This document shows positions 22,674 through 33,254 of a stretch of 64,000 nt of DNA, in pieces. The DNA comes from Gigaspora margarita. Its lineage: Eukaryota; Glomeromycota; Glomeromycetes; Diversisporales; Gigasporaceae. Below the pieces are notes generated by a model. That model saw only the letters and a program-made list of their open reading frames with translations. It ran no database searches and was not told the origin of the DNA. The number at the start of each line of letters is the position of its first letter. Position 1 is the stretch's first letter. The position numbers were made by a program, and so were the translations under genes. The stretch is taken from NCBI GenBank assembly GCA_009809945.1, contig WTPW01000622.1, positions 99,434-163,433 of the forward strand, written 5' to 3'.

Positions 22674-23132
22674 AAAGTTTTTTTTAATGGGTCAAGCCAA
22701 TTTCGATATAATTGGGCTTCTTGATATTGTTTTATAGCATAATTTAGACANGAAGTGCTNNNCTTNGNNNAGNAAGAAGACCCTTCTATCTTCTCACAAT
22801 AATTGCTTGAAGTCAAATATGCCGGCATATCTTTTTCTAAGCATGCGAGGAAAAATGGCTCTAAAATAAATTGATACTTTTTTATTATATTTTTCCATAC
22901 TTTGGCTACTTCTTTATTCGTACAATTTTTTGAATGATACGAATAAAATGAGTCTTTCATTTCAGGGAATAATTTACTAAGATCCGTATATATTTCTGTT
23001 AGAATTTCTTTAGGGCATTGAGAAATATATCTTGTTAAAATATATTTAACCGACTCTAAAAATATCTGATTTTCATTAATGGTTTTTTTTACTAATTTTT
23101 TGGATTTCTTTTTTATAGAAGTCTTAGAAACC
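22674..23132 (-). pseudogene. Linker part of the Gag-protease polyprotein
   Basis: Between the gag frame and the protease frame, the minus strand reads openly in a third frame: a Lys-rich start, then KTINENQIFLESVKY, and on to NWLDPLKK. It is helical and Lys/Glu-rich, with Cys and His (YSYHSKNCTNKE). No family is known to me. It joins gag through an A10 run near 23135 and the protease through an A/T run near 22680. Both are homopolymer sites where an indel is likely. Ambiguous bases at 22751-22773 hide part of it. Confidence 0.6.
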
Positions 23133-25171
23133 CTATTTTTTTTTTATATTAAAACAATTAGTTTCTCTAGACTCAATTTCACTATTTTCTTGGTCGCTTT
23201 CTTCTTGGCTACTGTCTTCTTGGTCGCTTTCATTAATTATATACTCTATATCATCTTCTGATTGGCTTTGGTTAATATATTCGTATTGGGAGCTAGTAAT
23301 ATTATTAATCTTTTTAGTCTTTCTAACTTTAGGGCAATTCTTTTTTGTATGACCAGCCTTTCCACACATAGAACAGTATCTTTCTACTTTCTTTAATTTG
23401 GTTGTTTTTTTAGCTATAGGCTTTTTTGTAGCATATAATTTTTTTGATTGTATATTGTAATTCGCATAGCCTAATCTTTTATATAATTCTTCTTCGATAA
23501 AATTTTCTAAAGCATCCGGATCTCTAGATGCTTTATCAGAATACCCCAGTCTTTGGGCTATAAAATCTAAATGGTTATACGCTTTTTTATATATAGTTAA
23601 ATTTTCACTAGGTATTGTATTGGATAAAATTATAGGAACCGATGAATTGTTATTAACCCCATTATATGTAAAGGTAGAAGGTTTTCGCTCAAGCTATGTG
23701 TCCTTAACAGATGTAAAGAAAGCATTTATATCTGCTGGATTTGTTATTTTTACTCTTGTAAATAATTCACCAGGTAAGTGAGTCCATAATATAGCCAATG
23801 CGTCCTGGTTATTATTCGGTGTTTGTAATAATAAAAGACGAATTCTGTCTTTATAGGTTTGGGGAGTGTTAGTAGGTTTAAATTTTTCTTGTGCTAATCT
23901 GGATAAAGAGGCATTGCATGATCCTATTGTTTCTTCATGATATTTATGCCAAAACCAAGCTAAAAATCGTGCTGGAGTATCAATATTTGTGCCTGCAGGG
24001 TATTCAGCTGGGACGAGTGTATATTTACTAGACATTTTAGATTTTAAAATTTCAGCTTTTATGGCATCATTAAATCCAGCAACAGCCAATGTACCTCCAT
24101 ATGAAAATACTTGTACTAATCTATTATAATATTTGTCAGGAGGTTCCTGACCTATATATTGGGAATTTGGGCAATCAACAGGGATAATGAAGACATAACG
24201 TCTGTTAAGGTTGCCATGTTTGCTATATTATTATTCTGTAGCACAAAAATTTGTTGATTTAAATTATTAATTAATTGTTCTGAATTTCGGGCCCGATTTT
24301 TCCATTTGCCCCACTTATTTTGTAATTGGTGATAGGTCTGTCTGTTTCTCAATTTTAACGCAAAGCTTTCTATAAGCAATTCTGATATCCGTCTTTTTTG
24401 TGTACAGATTGTAATTCGCCCATCAAGTTCTCGAGATTTGAATATATTATGCCATGTTTTGTGGGCCTCATAAGCCTGATGAAGAAGATCATAGTCATTT
24501 TGAAGTGTAGCTAACTGGGTTTGTAAATCGGCAAACTGGGTCTGTGAATTGGCTAACTGGGGTTGCAAATTAATTATCTGGGTCTGCAAGTTCGCTACTT
24601 GATTTTCAGCATTAATTGCTTGAGCATTTGCTCGTGGATATATTTGTAGCACCAATCTCTCAAACCTATTTCCGGCATCAGAAATTATATCAAGATAATC
24701 TTCAATGCCATTTATTGTAGGTACTATTGTAATTGGACTTTGAAAATATTGTCTAATGTTATCAATCTCTCGCTGGATTCTATTATTTTGGATCGTGGCT
24801 TGATTTTCAGGAAGAGATAATGTTCGGGAGGATCCTGGTTGTTGTGCCATATTTTGAAAATTGTTTTCTATATATAATTTTTCGAGTTTGCAAGAAAAGC
24901 GATCTATTTCATCCTGAAAAATAGCTAACCGTTTTTCTAAATAATCTATATAATTCCCTTGATTTATAGAATCTTGAAGTGTCTTTTCTAACTGTTCTTT
25001 AAGATTAGAAATTTTTGATCTTAATGGGTCTAGCTCCTTATTTCGAATTGTGATTTCTTTTTCAAGATAATTAATATAATCCTCTTTTGAGTCCAGATCC
25101 CATTGTAATTTGCAGACCCGATCTTGTATTGCTAATAAAGCACCTTTAAATTTTTTGATTCTTTCACCCAT
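23133..25171 (-). pseudogene. Gag-like structural protein: coiled coil, Gag-like core, CCHC knuckle
   Basis: Starts ATG 25171 (MGERIKKFKGAL). Residues about 1-100 and 185-330 are predicted coiled coil, including heptad-like repeats such as LQTQIINLQPQLANSQTQF. From about 24150 to 23697 the frame shifts by one and reads a core resembling retrotransposon Gag (QEPPDKYYNRLVQVF, then RLAQEKFKPTNTPQTYKDRI and LPGELF). After a TAG at 23694 the same frame continues to a zinc knuckle, CSMCGKAGHTKKNC (CX2CX4HX4C, 23340-23381), and an acidic Ser/Glu/Asp tail. A virus-like particle role is inferred from the family. Breaks: a frameshift near 24155, the TAG at 23694 and an A10 run at 23135. It starts 27 bp from the integrase ATG, divergently, so a shared promoter lies between. 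Confidence 0.75.
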
Positions 25172-25198
25172 TTTTTCTCACAAGCAAGCTGGCTCAAA
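25172..25198. promoter_or_regulatory. 27-bp gap between divergent gag and integrase starts
   Basis: The two ATGs (25171 minus, 25199 plus) are only 27 bp apart. Core promoter elements must therefore overlap the opposing 5' coding ends, or transcripts start within genes. The gap holds a CAAGCAAGCTGG word. This compactness is viral in style. Confidence 0.4.
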
Positions 25199-26265
25199 AT
25201 GTTGTCTATTCCTATAATACAAATAGATTCTGGAAATGTTTGTGAACTAGATATATCTATTGCCTTGTGTAAAATTTATTACTATCCTAATGGCTATCAA
25301 AGAACCATAAAAAAATTGTATGAAGCTTCTCTAAAAGCTGGATACGATTTTTCTATAGATGAGGTATGTAATTGGCTTGAAAAACAGGCTTTATATCAGA
25401 TTCATAAACCCCGGCCAAGATTATTCCTAGAGCCTCTTTTAATAGTATACAGGTTGCTAATGAATGCCATCAAGCTGATATTCTTTATATGCCCCATGAC
25501 CGAATTAATAATATAACTTATAAATATTGCTTATGTATAGTAGATGTGACTTCACGATTTAAGTGAGCAGTTCCTTTAACTGATAGGTCAGCTTATTCTG
25601 TGGCCAAGACCTTTAAGAAAGTTTATAGTAATTCTAAGTGCTCTCTTATTTGGCCAAAATTATTAATGGTAGATCCTGGCTCAGAATTTAAATCTGATTG
25701 TAAAGAAATAATGGAAAAAAATAATGTTAAAATTAAGGTTGGCACGTCTCATAGAAGCCAAGGTATTGTTAAAAGATTTAATCGCACTTTAGCTAAAAAA
25801 TTGTTTTGGTTACAAGATGCTTCTGATTTATTATTACCTATATCTAAAAGATCAAAAGCTTGGGTTAAAAATCTTTATACAATTATTGATATCCTTAATA
25901 ATTCAGTAACTAGATTAATTGGCATGGCCCCAGCAAAAGTCATAAAAATGAACCAGATTATTTCAGCATCTTCTAAATTACGCAATGGGCCTATAGGATT
26001 TAATGAATCTAAATTGAATTATAATACTTTGGTTAGATATTTACTTGAACCTGGTGAATTGGAAACGGGCCCTAAAAGAGCAACTGACTATAATTGGTCT
26101 CCTCAGATTTATTTTATCCGTGAAGCTTTGGTACAAAAAAATCAGCCAATCTTGTATTGGCTAGAAGATGAGGAGGGCAATGGGCCAAAGCGGTCTTTTG
26201 TTAGAGAGGAGCTCCAAGTTGTAAAAGATATAGAATTACCTCCTCAGTGGGTACTTACGATTTAA
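25199..26265 (+). pseudogene. Retroviral-type (rve) integrase of the Polinton/Ty3 kind, inactivated
   Basis: Would insert the element's ends into host DNA. The N-terminal domain reads YQRTIKKLYEASLKAGYDF, then WLEKQALYQIHKPRPR. A 1-nt loss near 25421 moves the frame, after which the core follows: HQADILYM (first Asp), CIVDVTSRF, MVDPGSEF (second Asp) and SQGIVKRFNRTL. In the family the last motif is (V/I)ERFNRTL, so the catalytic Glu is Lys here (AAA at 25771). A TGA at 25564 interrupts 'RFK-AVPL'. The C-terminal domain (VRYLLEPGELETG, then RSFVREELQVV) is typical of PolB-associated integrases. With a frameshift, a stop and loss of the DDE Glu, this copy cannot be active. Confidence 0.88.
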
Positions 26266-26394
26266 AAATTTTATAATATGAAAGATGTTTATGGAATGCT
26301 TCAAGTTGGTGTTCCTCATCTTTTATAAATTAAGAAAATCTTCTGCTTCTTTATTGATCTGGGATTCTTTGACGAAATAGTCTTTAGCCCCGCC

Positions 26395-26420
26395 TTCTCG
26401 CAATTCTTGCTCGAAGCCAG
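26395..26420 (-). other. Gene-end motif shared with polB
   Basis: Read on the minus strand, CTGGCTTCGAGCAAGAATTG follows the stop of the gene 26675-26424 within a few bases. It matches the motif after polB (19228-19257), including the CTGGCTTCGAG lead. It is a candidate RNA 3'-end signal. Confidence 0.4.
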
Positions 26421-26423
26421 AAT

Positions 26424-26675
26424 TTAGTTAAACATTTTTTTTTCTTTTTTTGAGCTTGCGAAAAAAAAGGGAAATATTGTCATGGCCAAATTTAGTATAT
26501 ATTCTTCTGAGTCTTCCGCCTGGCGTAATTTACTAATTCTTTCTTTATAGTTTTGCATGAACTTGCCGACTTTTGGTTTTCTATAATAGAGGCCTGCTTT
26601 GATTATATTAATTAAAGCTTGCTCGACTTCTTTGTATGTGGGCTTGGTTTCAGTGAATAGATTTTGTGTGCTCAT
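26424..26675 (-). CDS. Small protein of unknown function, 83 aa
   Basis: Intact frame from ATG 26675. It is predicted largely helical (YKEVEQALINIIKAGLYYR, then ERISKLRQAEDSEEYILNLA), ending FASSKKEKKMFN. No motif or family is recognised. It is divergent from the Cys/His gene at 26757 with 81 bp of A/T-rich DNA between, so the pair may share a promoter. It is followed by the gene-end motif shared with polB, which supports its being a real gene. Confidence 0.5.
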   Translation of the reverse strand: MSTQNLFTETKPTYKEVEQALINIIKAGLYYRKPKVGKFMQNYKERISKLRQAEDSEEYILNLAMTIFPFFFASSKKEKKMFN

Positions 26676-26756
26676 TGTAAGGGTGTTTGTTTACTATATA
26701 ATACTTATAAAATTGTTTTATTTAAATAATAAAAATTTATTAAATATATATATATT

Positions 26757-27011
26757 ATGCACGGTGAATATTTCTGCCCATTTATTAAGTTTACAGGTAA
26801 AACTTGTGGAAAGTCCTGTATGCGTGAAGAAGGGTGTTCTATTCATTGGAAGTATGTTAGAAAATTAGCTGATAAACAACTTATTCCTTGTAGTGAGTGT
26901 GGAAAACTTACTAGATCATATTCTAGTCGATGTCCTATACATATAAGAGGATTCTATACCATTCAATACTACTACAGATTACGCTCTAAAGCACAATTAA
27001 TAGGCAATTAG
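26757..27011 (+). CDS. Small Cys/His-rich, probably zinc-binding protein, 84 aa
   Basis: Intact from ATG 26757, preceded by a TATATATATAT run. It carries two Cys/His clusters. The first is CPFIKFTGKTCGKSCMREEG, continuing to CSIHWK. The second is CSECGKLTRSYSSRCPIH (CX2C...CX2H). These spacings suggest one or two zinc ribbons or fingers with nucleic-acid or protein binding. It ends with a basic Tyr-rich stretch. It sits next to the right terminal repeat, so it could act on the ends or as a late regulator; that is inference. Confidence 0.55.
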   Translation: MHGEYFCPFIKFTGKTCGKSCMREEGCSIHWKYVRKLADKQLIPCSECGKLTRSYSSRCPIHIRGFYTIQYYYRLRSKAQLIGN

Positions 27012-27036
27012 TTGTTAATTTTATATCTATTTTCTG

Positions 27037-27718
27037 AAATTTTGGTATCCTGATATCATTTTTTTTGTTCTAATTTTGATACCAAGATCCAAAATTTTAG
27101 TAAATATACTGAAATTTTGGTACCCGGATCCAAAAAAATAGCTATTTATGTCTGAAATTTTGGTATCTGGATATCATAATTATGGTACCAAGATCTGATA
27201 TATCTGAAATTTTGGTACCTAGATATCATAATTTTGGTATCGATATGCGAAATTTTGGTACCAGTATTCCAAATTTTGATACCCCGCCAATGTGGGGTAC
27301 CAAAATTTAACTTTTGCTAGATAATATTAAATCGCTTTTTTGAATTAATTTTAGGATAACATAGAAAATAGTATGCATTTTAGACTTGAATGGGCTCGCA
27401 GAGAAGCACACTCGGACACTTCGGTCCTCGGTGCTCTTTGCTCATTTCAAGGGCAAGCGAGATAGCATAATTGTTTTGTTATCTTGTTTGGGATTAAAAA
27501 CATAGCCAGAGCGTTAACAAAGACTATGTACTTCTTAATGTTGGAAACCCAAATTTAGGTGTAAGAAAAATAAGTTAACAGGAATTGGCTCAAGCATAAT
27601 TTAGAGCCTGAATTCGATATATGATTAAATATATCTAGAAGAGCTTTTAAAGGGGGTAAGGAACCTATTCTGGATACATTTACAGAATTCTGTCCTAGAA
27701 CCCCCTTTTTGCACTACT
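27037..27718 (-). repeat. Right terminal inverted repeat
   Basis: Inverted copy of 14320-14971. Differences from the left copy are mostly point changes. The inner GGTACC array is about 30 bp longer. The outer end reads CCCCTTTTTGCACTACT. Confidence 0.9.
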
Positions 27719-28064
27719 GCGTAATTGTTCTTATTTAGCTGTGATTTATTGTCCCACTACCCTGACGTACTAGGGACTGTTGGTCCAGTTCTGAGTTCCA
27801 AATGGCATTGTCTCGAGCCGTGGTTCAGTATGTGTTAAGATAAATGTTATAGATGTTAAGTGTGTGAAGTGTAAAAACATAATACTATAGCCACTGCATA
27901 TTGTTGATTTATATAATGCAAACCCTTATTTTGCATTTAAATTTAAATGTTTTAAATATATTTCTATAACTCTGTAAAAGACATAATATTCTAAACTACN
28001 GAGCCATCTAATTGAAATNCNCAAATGATTATATATAAATGACATCTATATAAAAATTTTAAAT
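27719..28064. other. Right flank of the 13.4-kb element
   Basis: No gene seen. Ambiguous bases occur at about 28000-28021. Confidence 0.3.
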
Positions 28065-28760
28065 AATCTATATAATTTATATCAGAGTTTGTACGTTTTA
28101 ACGTTTTTAATTGGCTACAATCGATTTTAGAAACTTCTAAACAGAATCTTTGGAATTTTGGAAACTTCTAAACATAAATTACGTCATTACCGCGAACTAC
28201 CGATTTTTTGTATTCTGACAACATTTTGAATTAAGTTTTACGATATTTTGAATATATTAGATCGATATTTGAATTAAAGTAGTTAAAGTTACTGAATAAA
28301 TGTGCATTTAAGTTCATATTAAAGTTAAACGTTTTGAATTCCTAATTGTGTAATTACTTTAATTCGTAATAATGCGACATAATATATTATTCCAGAATCT
28401 ATCTATTATTATTTATTATTTATCTTCTATTATTATTTTATTATTTTATCTTTTTATATATCTTTGAGTTCGTGCGCTTTAACGTTCTTGATTGGTCGTA
28501 TCTAGAAAACATGAACTGTGCATGGAAAAACTTCAGGGTTTGATGACAATTAATATTCTAACGTAACAGAATTGGTCGTATTCAGAAAATGTAGGAAAAT
28601 AAAAATATGTTAGTCGGGTTATGAATTGTCTATATTATTAAATTTTGAGTTCATGCGCTTTAACATTTTGTTTGGTCAACTTCAGAAAACATGACTAGAA
28701 TGTGGGAAAAACTTTAAGCAGTCTATGCCTGATTCATAAATTCGTAATAATTGCGACATT
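28065..28760. repeat. Three diverged repeat units
   Basis: Phrases like GAGTTCGTGCGCTTTAACGT, followed by TTGGTC-rich text and AGAAAACATGA, occur at about 28085, 28467 and 28648. They are old tandem or dispersed repeats with no coding potential. Confidence 0.45.
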
Positions 28761-29559
28761 TGATCTTTGATAATATCTTATTTATTTTTTTTTACTATTT
28801 TTGCAGTATAAAACTATCGTCGGTTATGAGTGTCTCTTATTATTATATTTTTTTGTTTATGTGATGAGAAAATGATGAAATTATTAGACTGTGGGAATAT
28901 TAGTACAGTGTTTATTTGGTAAGCATAAGCGTATAAATGAATTTTATGCATATTAATTTAAGGCAAATAAAAAAAATTTAATTGCACTTTATCATTTTTG
29001 ATTTGTTATATCCAAACCGGGGTCGCTTAATGCCAGGTACATCACAAGATTACTTGAAATGTAACCCGTTCCGTCCGAAAAAAACAAAGCGAGATAACAA
29101 TTATCCAAACTGGTCTGTTTACATTAGAAATGCGATTTTACCGCATATAAGTCTCCTCTCTATCCTCAATCTGACCTCAAACCCACTATCAATTGATTTT
29201 AAGTAATCTCGTGATGTACCTAGCTTGGCTTTAAGCAACCTCTAGAATGTGGAAAAATTTAGAATAAGATAATCAATGATGTAATTAAAATCTGTAATTA
29301 TTGCGACATATGATAATTTTTATCTAATTATGTCATAATTTCATAATTGATCTATACTATGAATTAATAATCTAAGCGTTTAAAATTGAAATGTGGAGAA
29401 TCAAGCAACCAGTTATTCATATTATATCCTCAGTTGTCATTAAATGTTTTTTAAAAAATTAGCTTTCGTCCGTTATGCACACTTTTGTATCTTTGAAATT
29501 AGAAAAACTGATATGGATAATGTTAATAATATGCGTTAGTAAGTTACATCCTGTGTATC
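28761..29559. other. AT-rich non-coding DNA
   Basis: No supported gene. The frame 28982-29206 has no recognisable domain. Confidence 0.3.
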
Positions 29560-30870
29560 CAGAATGGTAAAGTTTATAACACTAAAACCATTATCAATCC
29601 TAACTGATTATTAGAATAGCAGCAAGTTTGGTATAAGAATTTTTTTTACTGTATATTGTCAAATTTTAAAGTTTGTAACAGAATTTTTACATAAACACAT
29701 GATAAACAACTACTTACTATGATTATTAGAATAGCGAGTAAATTTGTGAAAAAGTTTTTACAGAAAACACAATAATATCAATGAAACTCGATCCTAACTA
29801 CGCATTAAGTGTCAAAGAGGTTTGTAAAGAATTTTTTTACAGTAAATTATAATAGAAAATACGATAATTCTGTTACAAGATTTTTTAAAGTAATTTTCAC
29901 AATAATTCCAATATTAACTCAATTATTGTATGTATTGCACTATCAGGTTTTATGTAGTAAAATTACGAAAATTCCAACACAAACCAACTCGATTTTAATA
30001 ATATAATAAACAGAACAACAAGTAAGTCTATAAGGAATTTTTGCAGTGCCTTATAATAGAAATCATCATAACTTTATACTAACAAACTTTAGCCACTATG
30101 TGTACTGCATTGGTAAATAATTCTATAGCAAAGTTTGTATGGTAACTTATGATAGAATTTACAAAAATTAAATGCAAACTAGAATTTATTACTCTTGCAA
30201 TTTTGCGACCCCAATCATTTTTCATGTCATGCTGTAAATCAGAAATCATTTTTGATTAGCAATCGCTAACATATAGTAATGGTGGCGTGGTACTCTGAAT
30301 TTTTAAGACACATGGGTAAATTTAAAGTACAGTACTAAAAATTTACTATACCCTAGAGATCGGTAATCCAAAAATAATTTCTGATTTATGGCATGGTATA
30401 AAAAATGATTGTAGGGCGCACAATTAAGTTTTGTAATAGAATTTTTTACAGTAATTTATAATAGAAAACAACGATAATCCCAATAACTGGAATAAATAAG
30501 TTCTTAATTTTTTAGGCAGAAATTACGATAATTCCAATAATAACAACTTTTAACTACTATATAATTATTTATAGTATATTGTAATATAAATCACAAAATT
30601 TTTAATGCACCAATTCAACCTTAATCACATGCAGTGGTCGCAAATAGAAAATAAGTTCTGTAACAGAATTTTTCAGTAACTTATAGTACAAGTGATGATA
30701 ATTCTAATATTAATATACTGATAAGATCTTACTACTATGTAAACCATTAGTGAGTAAATTCTGTATCAAAAATTCATCATGGCAATAATGACAGAAATCA
30801 TGTGAAATCATGGTAATTCCAAACAATTCATTCAAATTTGTCTGTAAAAGTGATCCTATAATTTAAAACA
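29560..30870. repeat. Decayed satellite-like units
   Basis: Repeated phrases such as GTAACAGAATTTTT, CAGTAATTTATAATAGAAA and GATAATTCCAATA recur every 100-250 bp. This indicates an old tandem array with many indels. The frame at 29809-30006 is a by-product. Confidence 0.5.
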
Positions 30871-30880
30871 AATACTGAAT

Positions 30881-30908
30881 AAGATGGGTGGCACTTGCGT
30901 GCCACCCA
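30881..30908. repeat. GC-rich perfect hairpin
   Basis: The 12-bp arms GATGGGTGGCAC and GTGCCACCCATC enclose a TTGC loop in otherwise AT-rich DNA. It is possibly the relic of a foldback element. Confidence 0.6.
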
Positions 30909-31269
30909 TCGCACTAGTAAACTTTTATTTTATACTATATACAATAAAAAATTTTGGTTTACATAGAATATCGACTACCCGACGTAATGTGCCGTTATTA
31001 ATCAGCAATAATGGTAAGTGGCTTATTACAAACAAAGTTAGGTATACATAAATCGATACTGGAAAAGCCCCAAGTGCAAATTAGGAAAAATCGACCACAT
31101 ATACTTATATACGTACGTATATAAAAAACCGGTTTATAAAAATTAGCTGCCAATAAANACAAGAAATAAGTAATCATATAACGTATTTTAAAGCAGAAAT
31201 ATCCGATTAAAAGGATTTGTACAGAAACACTTCACACGCCGCTTTCCAATACGCATTAATTATTTATTC

Positions 31270-31550
31270 AGCGAGGTGAGTATAAAGAACATTTAACAAT
31301 TTACGAAATAAAAAACTGCAAAACAAGCTCACAAAACAATAAAATAAGTACTTATTTACCATTACGTACAATTCATTTCATTCAGAAAGTGTGTATAAAG
31401 AACTTTTAATAATTTTACTAAATACCGTAAAAACTGAAAAACAAGTTCACAAAACAAGAAAATAAATACTTATTTACCATTACGTACAATTCATTTCATT
31501 CGCATTAATTTAGTCTGTGAGTACAAAGAACATTTAATAATTTTACAAAA
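31270..31550. repeat. Tandem repeat of about 120 bp, 2.3 copies
   Basis: Units share TAAAGAAC(A/T)TTTAA, AAAACAAG(C/T)TCACAAAAC and TTTACCATTACGTACAATTC. Non-coding. Confidence 0.65.
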
Positions 31551-31555
31551 TCGCA

Positions 31556-32250
31556 TTCACAGAGCCTAATCACGATATTAAATCCTTCCACTGCTATCGT
31601 AGTTAGGTCTTGCAGTGCCTGCGGCAGCCATAGAACCTAATCGCAACATAAAGTCCTTGCATTACTATCATAGCCACTGAGTTTAACCACAACGTAAGAT
31701 TCTTGCACCGTTATTGTAGTTGCAAAGCTTAATCGCCAAGCATGAGTTTTTGCACTGCCTGCGGCAGCCATAGAGCCTAATTGCAATGCAAGGTACTTGC
31801 ATTACTATTGCAGCCATGGAACCTAATCACAACATGAGATCCTTGCATTGCTATCATAGTTACGGTGCTTAATCGCAAAACATGAGGCTTCTATATTGTC
31901 TTCGGCAGCCATAAAGCCTAATCACAACATAAGGCCCTTGCATAACTAAGCCTAATCAAAGCGTGAGATCCTTATACCGCTTTCATAGTTGTGGACTCTG
32001 TAAAAAAAAAAGTAATATTCTATTCATGTTTTGTTCAGATTATTATTTTAAAAAATAAGCATTTTTCGTAATAAAAATCTGAACAAAATCTGAATGGAAT
32101 CTTGACCTTTTTTTAGGGGGCTCAATCACCAAACACAAGGCGAGGTTCTTGCATTGCTTGCGGCAGCTATAGAGCCTAATAACAATATGAGGTCCTTGCA
32201 TTGCAATCACAGCCATGGAGCCTAATCACAACATGAGGTCCTTGTACTGT
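31556..32250. repeat. Minisatellite, about 48-bp units, split by an insertion
   Basis: Units read like AGCCTAATCACAACATGAGG, then TCCTTGCATTGCTATC, with periodic CTGCGGCAGCCATAG. About 12-14 units are visible. An unrelated segment of about 115 bp (about 31999-32114) carrying TTTTGTTCAGATT and AATCTGAACAAAA interrupts the array and looks like a small inserted element. Confidence 0.7.
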
Positions 32251-33254
32251 GTAATACAATATCAATAGTATACTCATCTCTAACTCCCTTTAAGCAACTC
32301 AAGCGCCTAGTTAAAATAAAAAAATAATTCATTGATTTTGAATAGATAGTTATCGAGATATCATCGCTCAAAGATTGTAATGAACTTAACCGCAATTTTT
32401 GATAATCTTCTAAATTTTTTTAAACTTTGGACGATGATGTCTTGATGTCTCAATAACTAGGGTACTATCCTGTTCCACTACATTTTTGGATTTTTGGTCT
32501 AGGCCCTTTTCGTACAGGATCTAGTTAATATAAGGGAATGTGGCGGATCACGAGTAAAGAAACAATTTACAGTGTTCCGGTGTTATGCCTAATATGGAAA
32601 TCTTAAATTGTTATATTATTTATTATTTATTTATTATTATTTTCTTGCACGTGCGTACGTACTACGGGATCGGTAAGCGGATTTGTTATTAACAAACGCG
32701 AAAAGGTAGTAACTGTCAAAAGTAAACTAAAAATTAGTAAATATCGGGAATAGTATCGGAACTATCAAAGGTAAAGAGAAAAAGTATATAAGAGATACTT
32801 ACCCGGTACGTTTTGGAGGATAAGCAATGTCTCTCTAGTAGCTTACTTAAGTAACGATAGTAATATAGTATTAATATTAATCAATATTATATTTGCACAA
32901 TTATATTTGTAACTTCATTTATTTTAATAAAAATCTGATTCTCTTGTATATTACAATATCATGAATTTCGAAGGTCCATATATTTACGTAACATTACCTA
33001 ATGACAATCATATTATGTAATTGTTTTATAATTTATGGCACTTAACAATTTATATAAATTTATGATTCTTTTTGTGTAGTATTATTGAAGGTCCGTATAA
33101 TTATAAAATATTTGTAAGATTTTATGCGAAATCACGTAAAATTATCAAGCCTACATATATACTTATCTATAAGTTCCTATTTTTTGTTAATGTTAAGCAC
33201 AAATTAATAATTATATCTACTTCGGCGTTGCACCGTCAAAAAAAAAGATTGGAA
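32251..33254. other. Non-coding; old repeat copy
   Basis: 32330-32460 matches the tandem units at 13436-13920, and 32505-32570 shares words with 14020-14050. No gene is supported; the frame at 33072-33266 has no motif. Confidence 0.35.

Larger units (their letters stand above)
14320..27718 (+). mobile_element. 13.4-kb Polinton/Maverick-like TIR element with PolB, integrase and Gag-protease
   Basis: Both ends carry long inverted repeats (about 650 and 680 bp) that begin AGTAGTGCAAAAAGG. The flanks share CGTAA (14316-14320 and 27720-27724), with 6-bp flanks ACGTAA and GCGTAA. That fits a 5-6 bp target duplication whose last base overlaps the terminal A. Gene order: PolB (+), small genes, HTH protein (+), then Gag-protease (-) divergent from integrase (+), small genes. 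PolB plus rve integrase plus long inverted repeats with AG ends is the Polinton/Maverick pattern. The Gag-aspartic-protease module is not a standard Polinton gene. No reverse transcriptase, packaging ATPase, jelly-roll capsid or adenovirus-type protease was recognised. The copy is inactivated by frameshifts, stops and catalytic-site changes. An alternative is a linear-plasmid-derived element, but the integrase argues against that. Confidence 0.85.

Noticed and set aside
22197-26265. A nested LTR retrotransposon supplying gag, protease and integrase
   Set aside because: No LTRs and no RT or ordinary pol order were seen, gag-pro and integrase are on opposite strands, and the whole block lies between the terminal inverted repeats. 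Not fully excluded for gag-pro alone.
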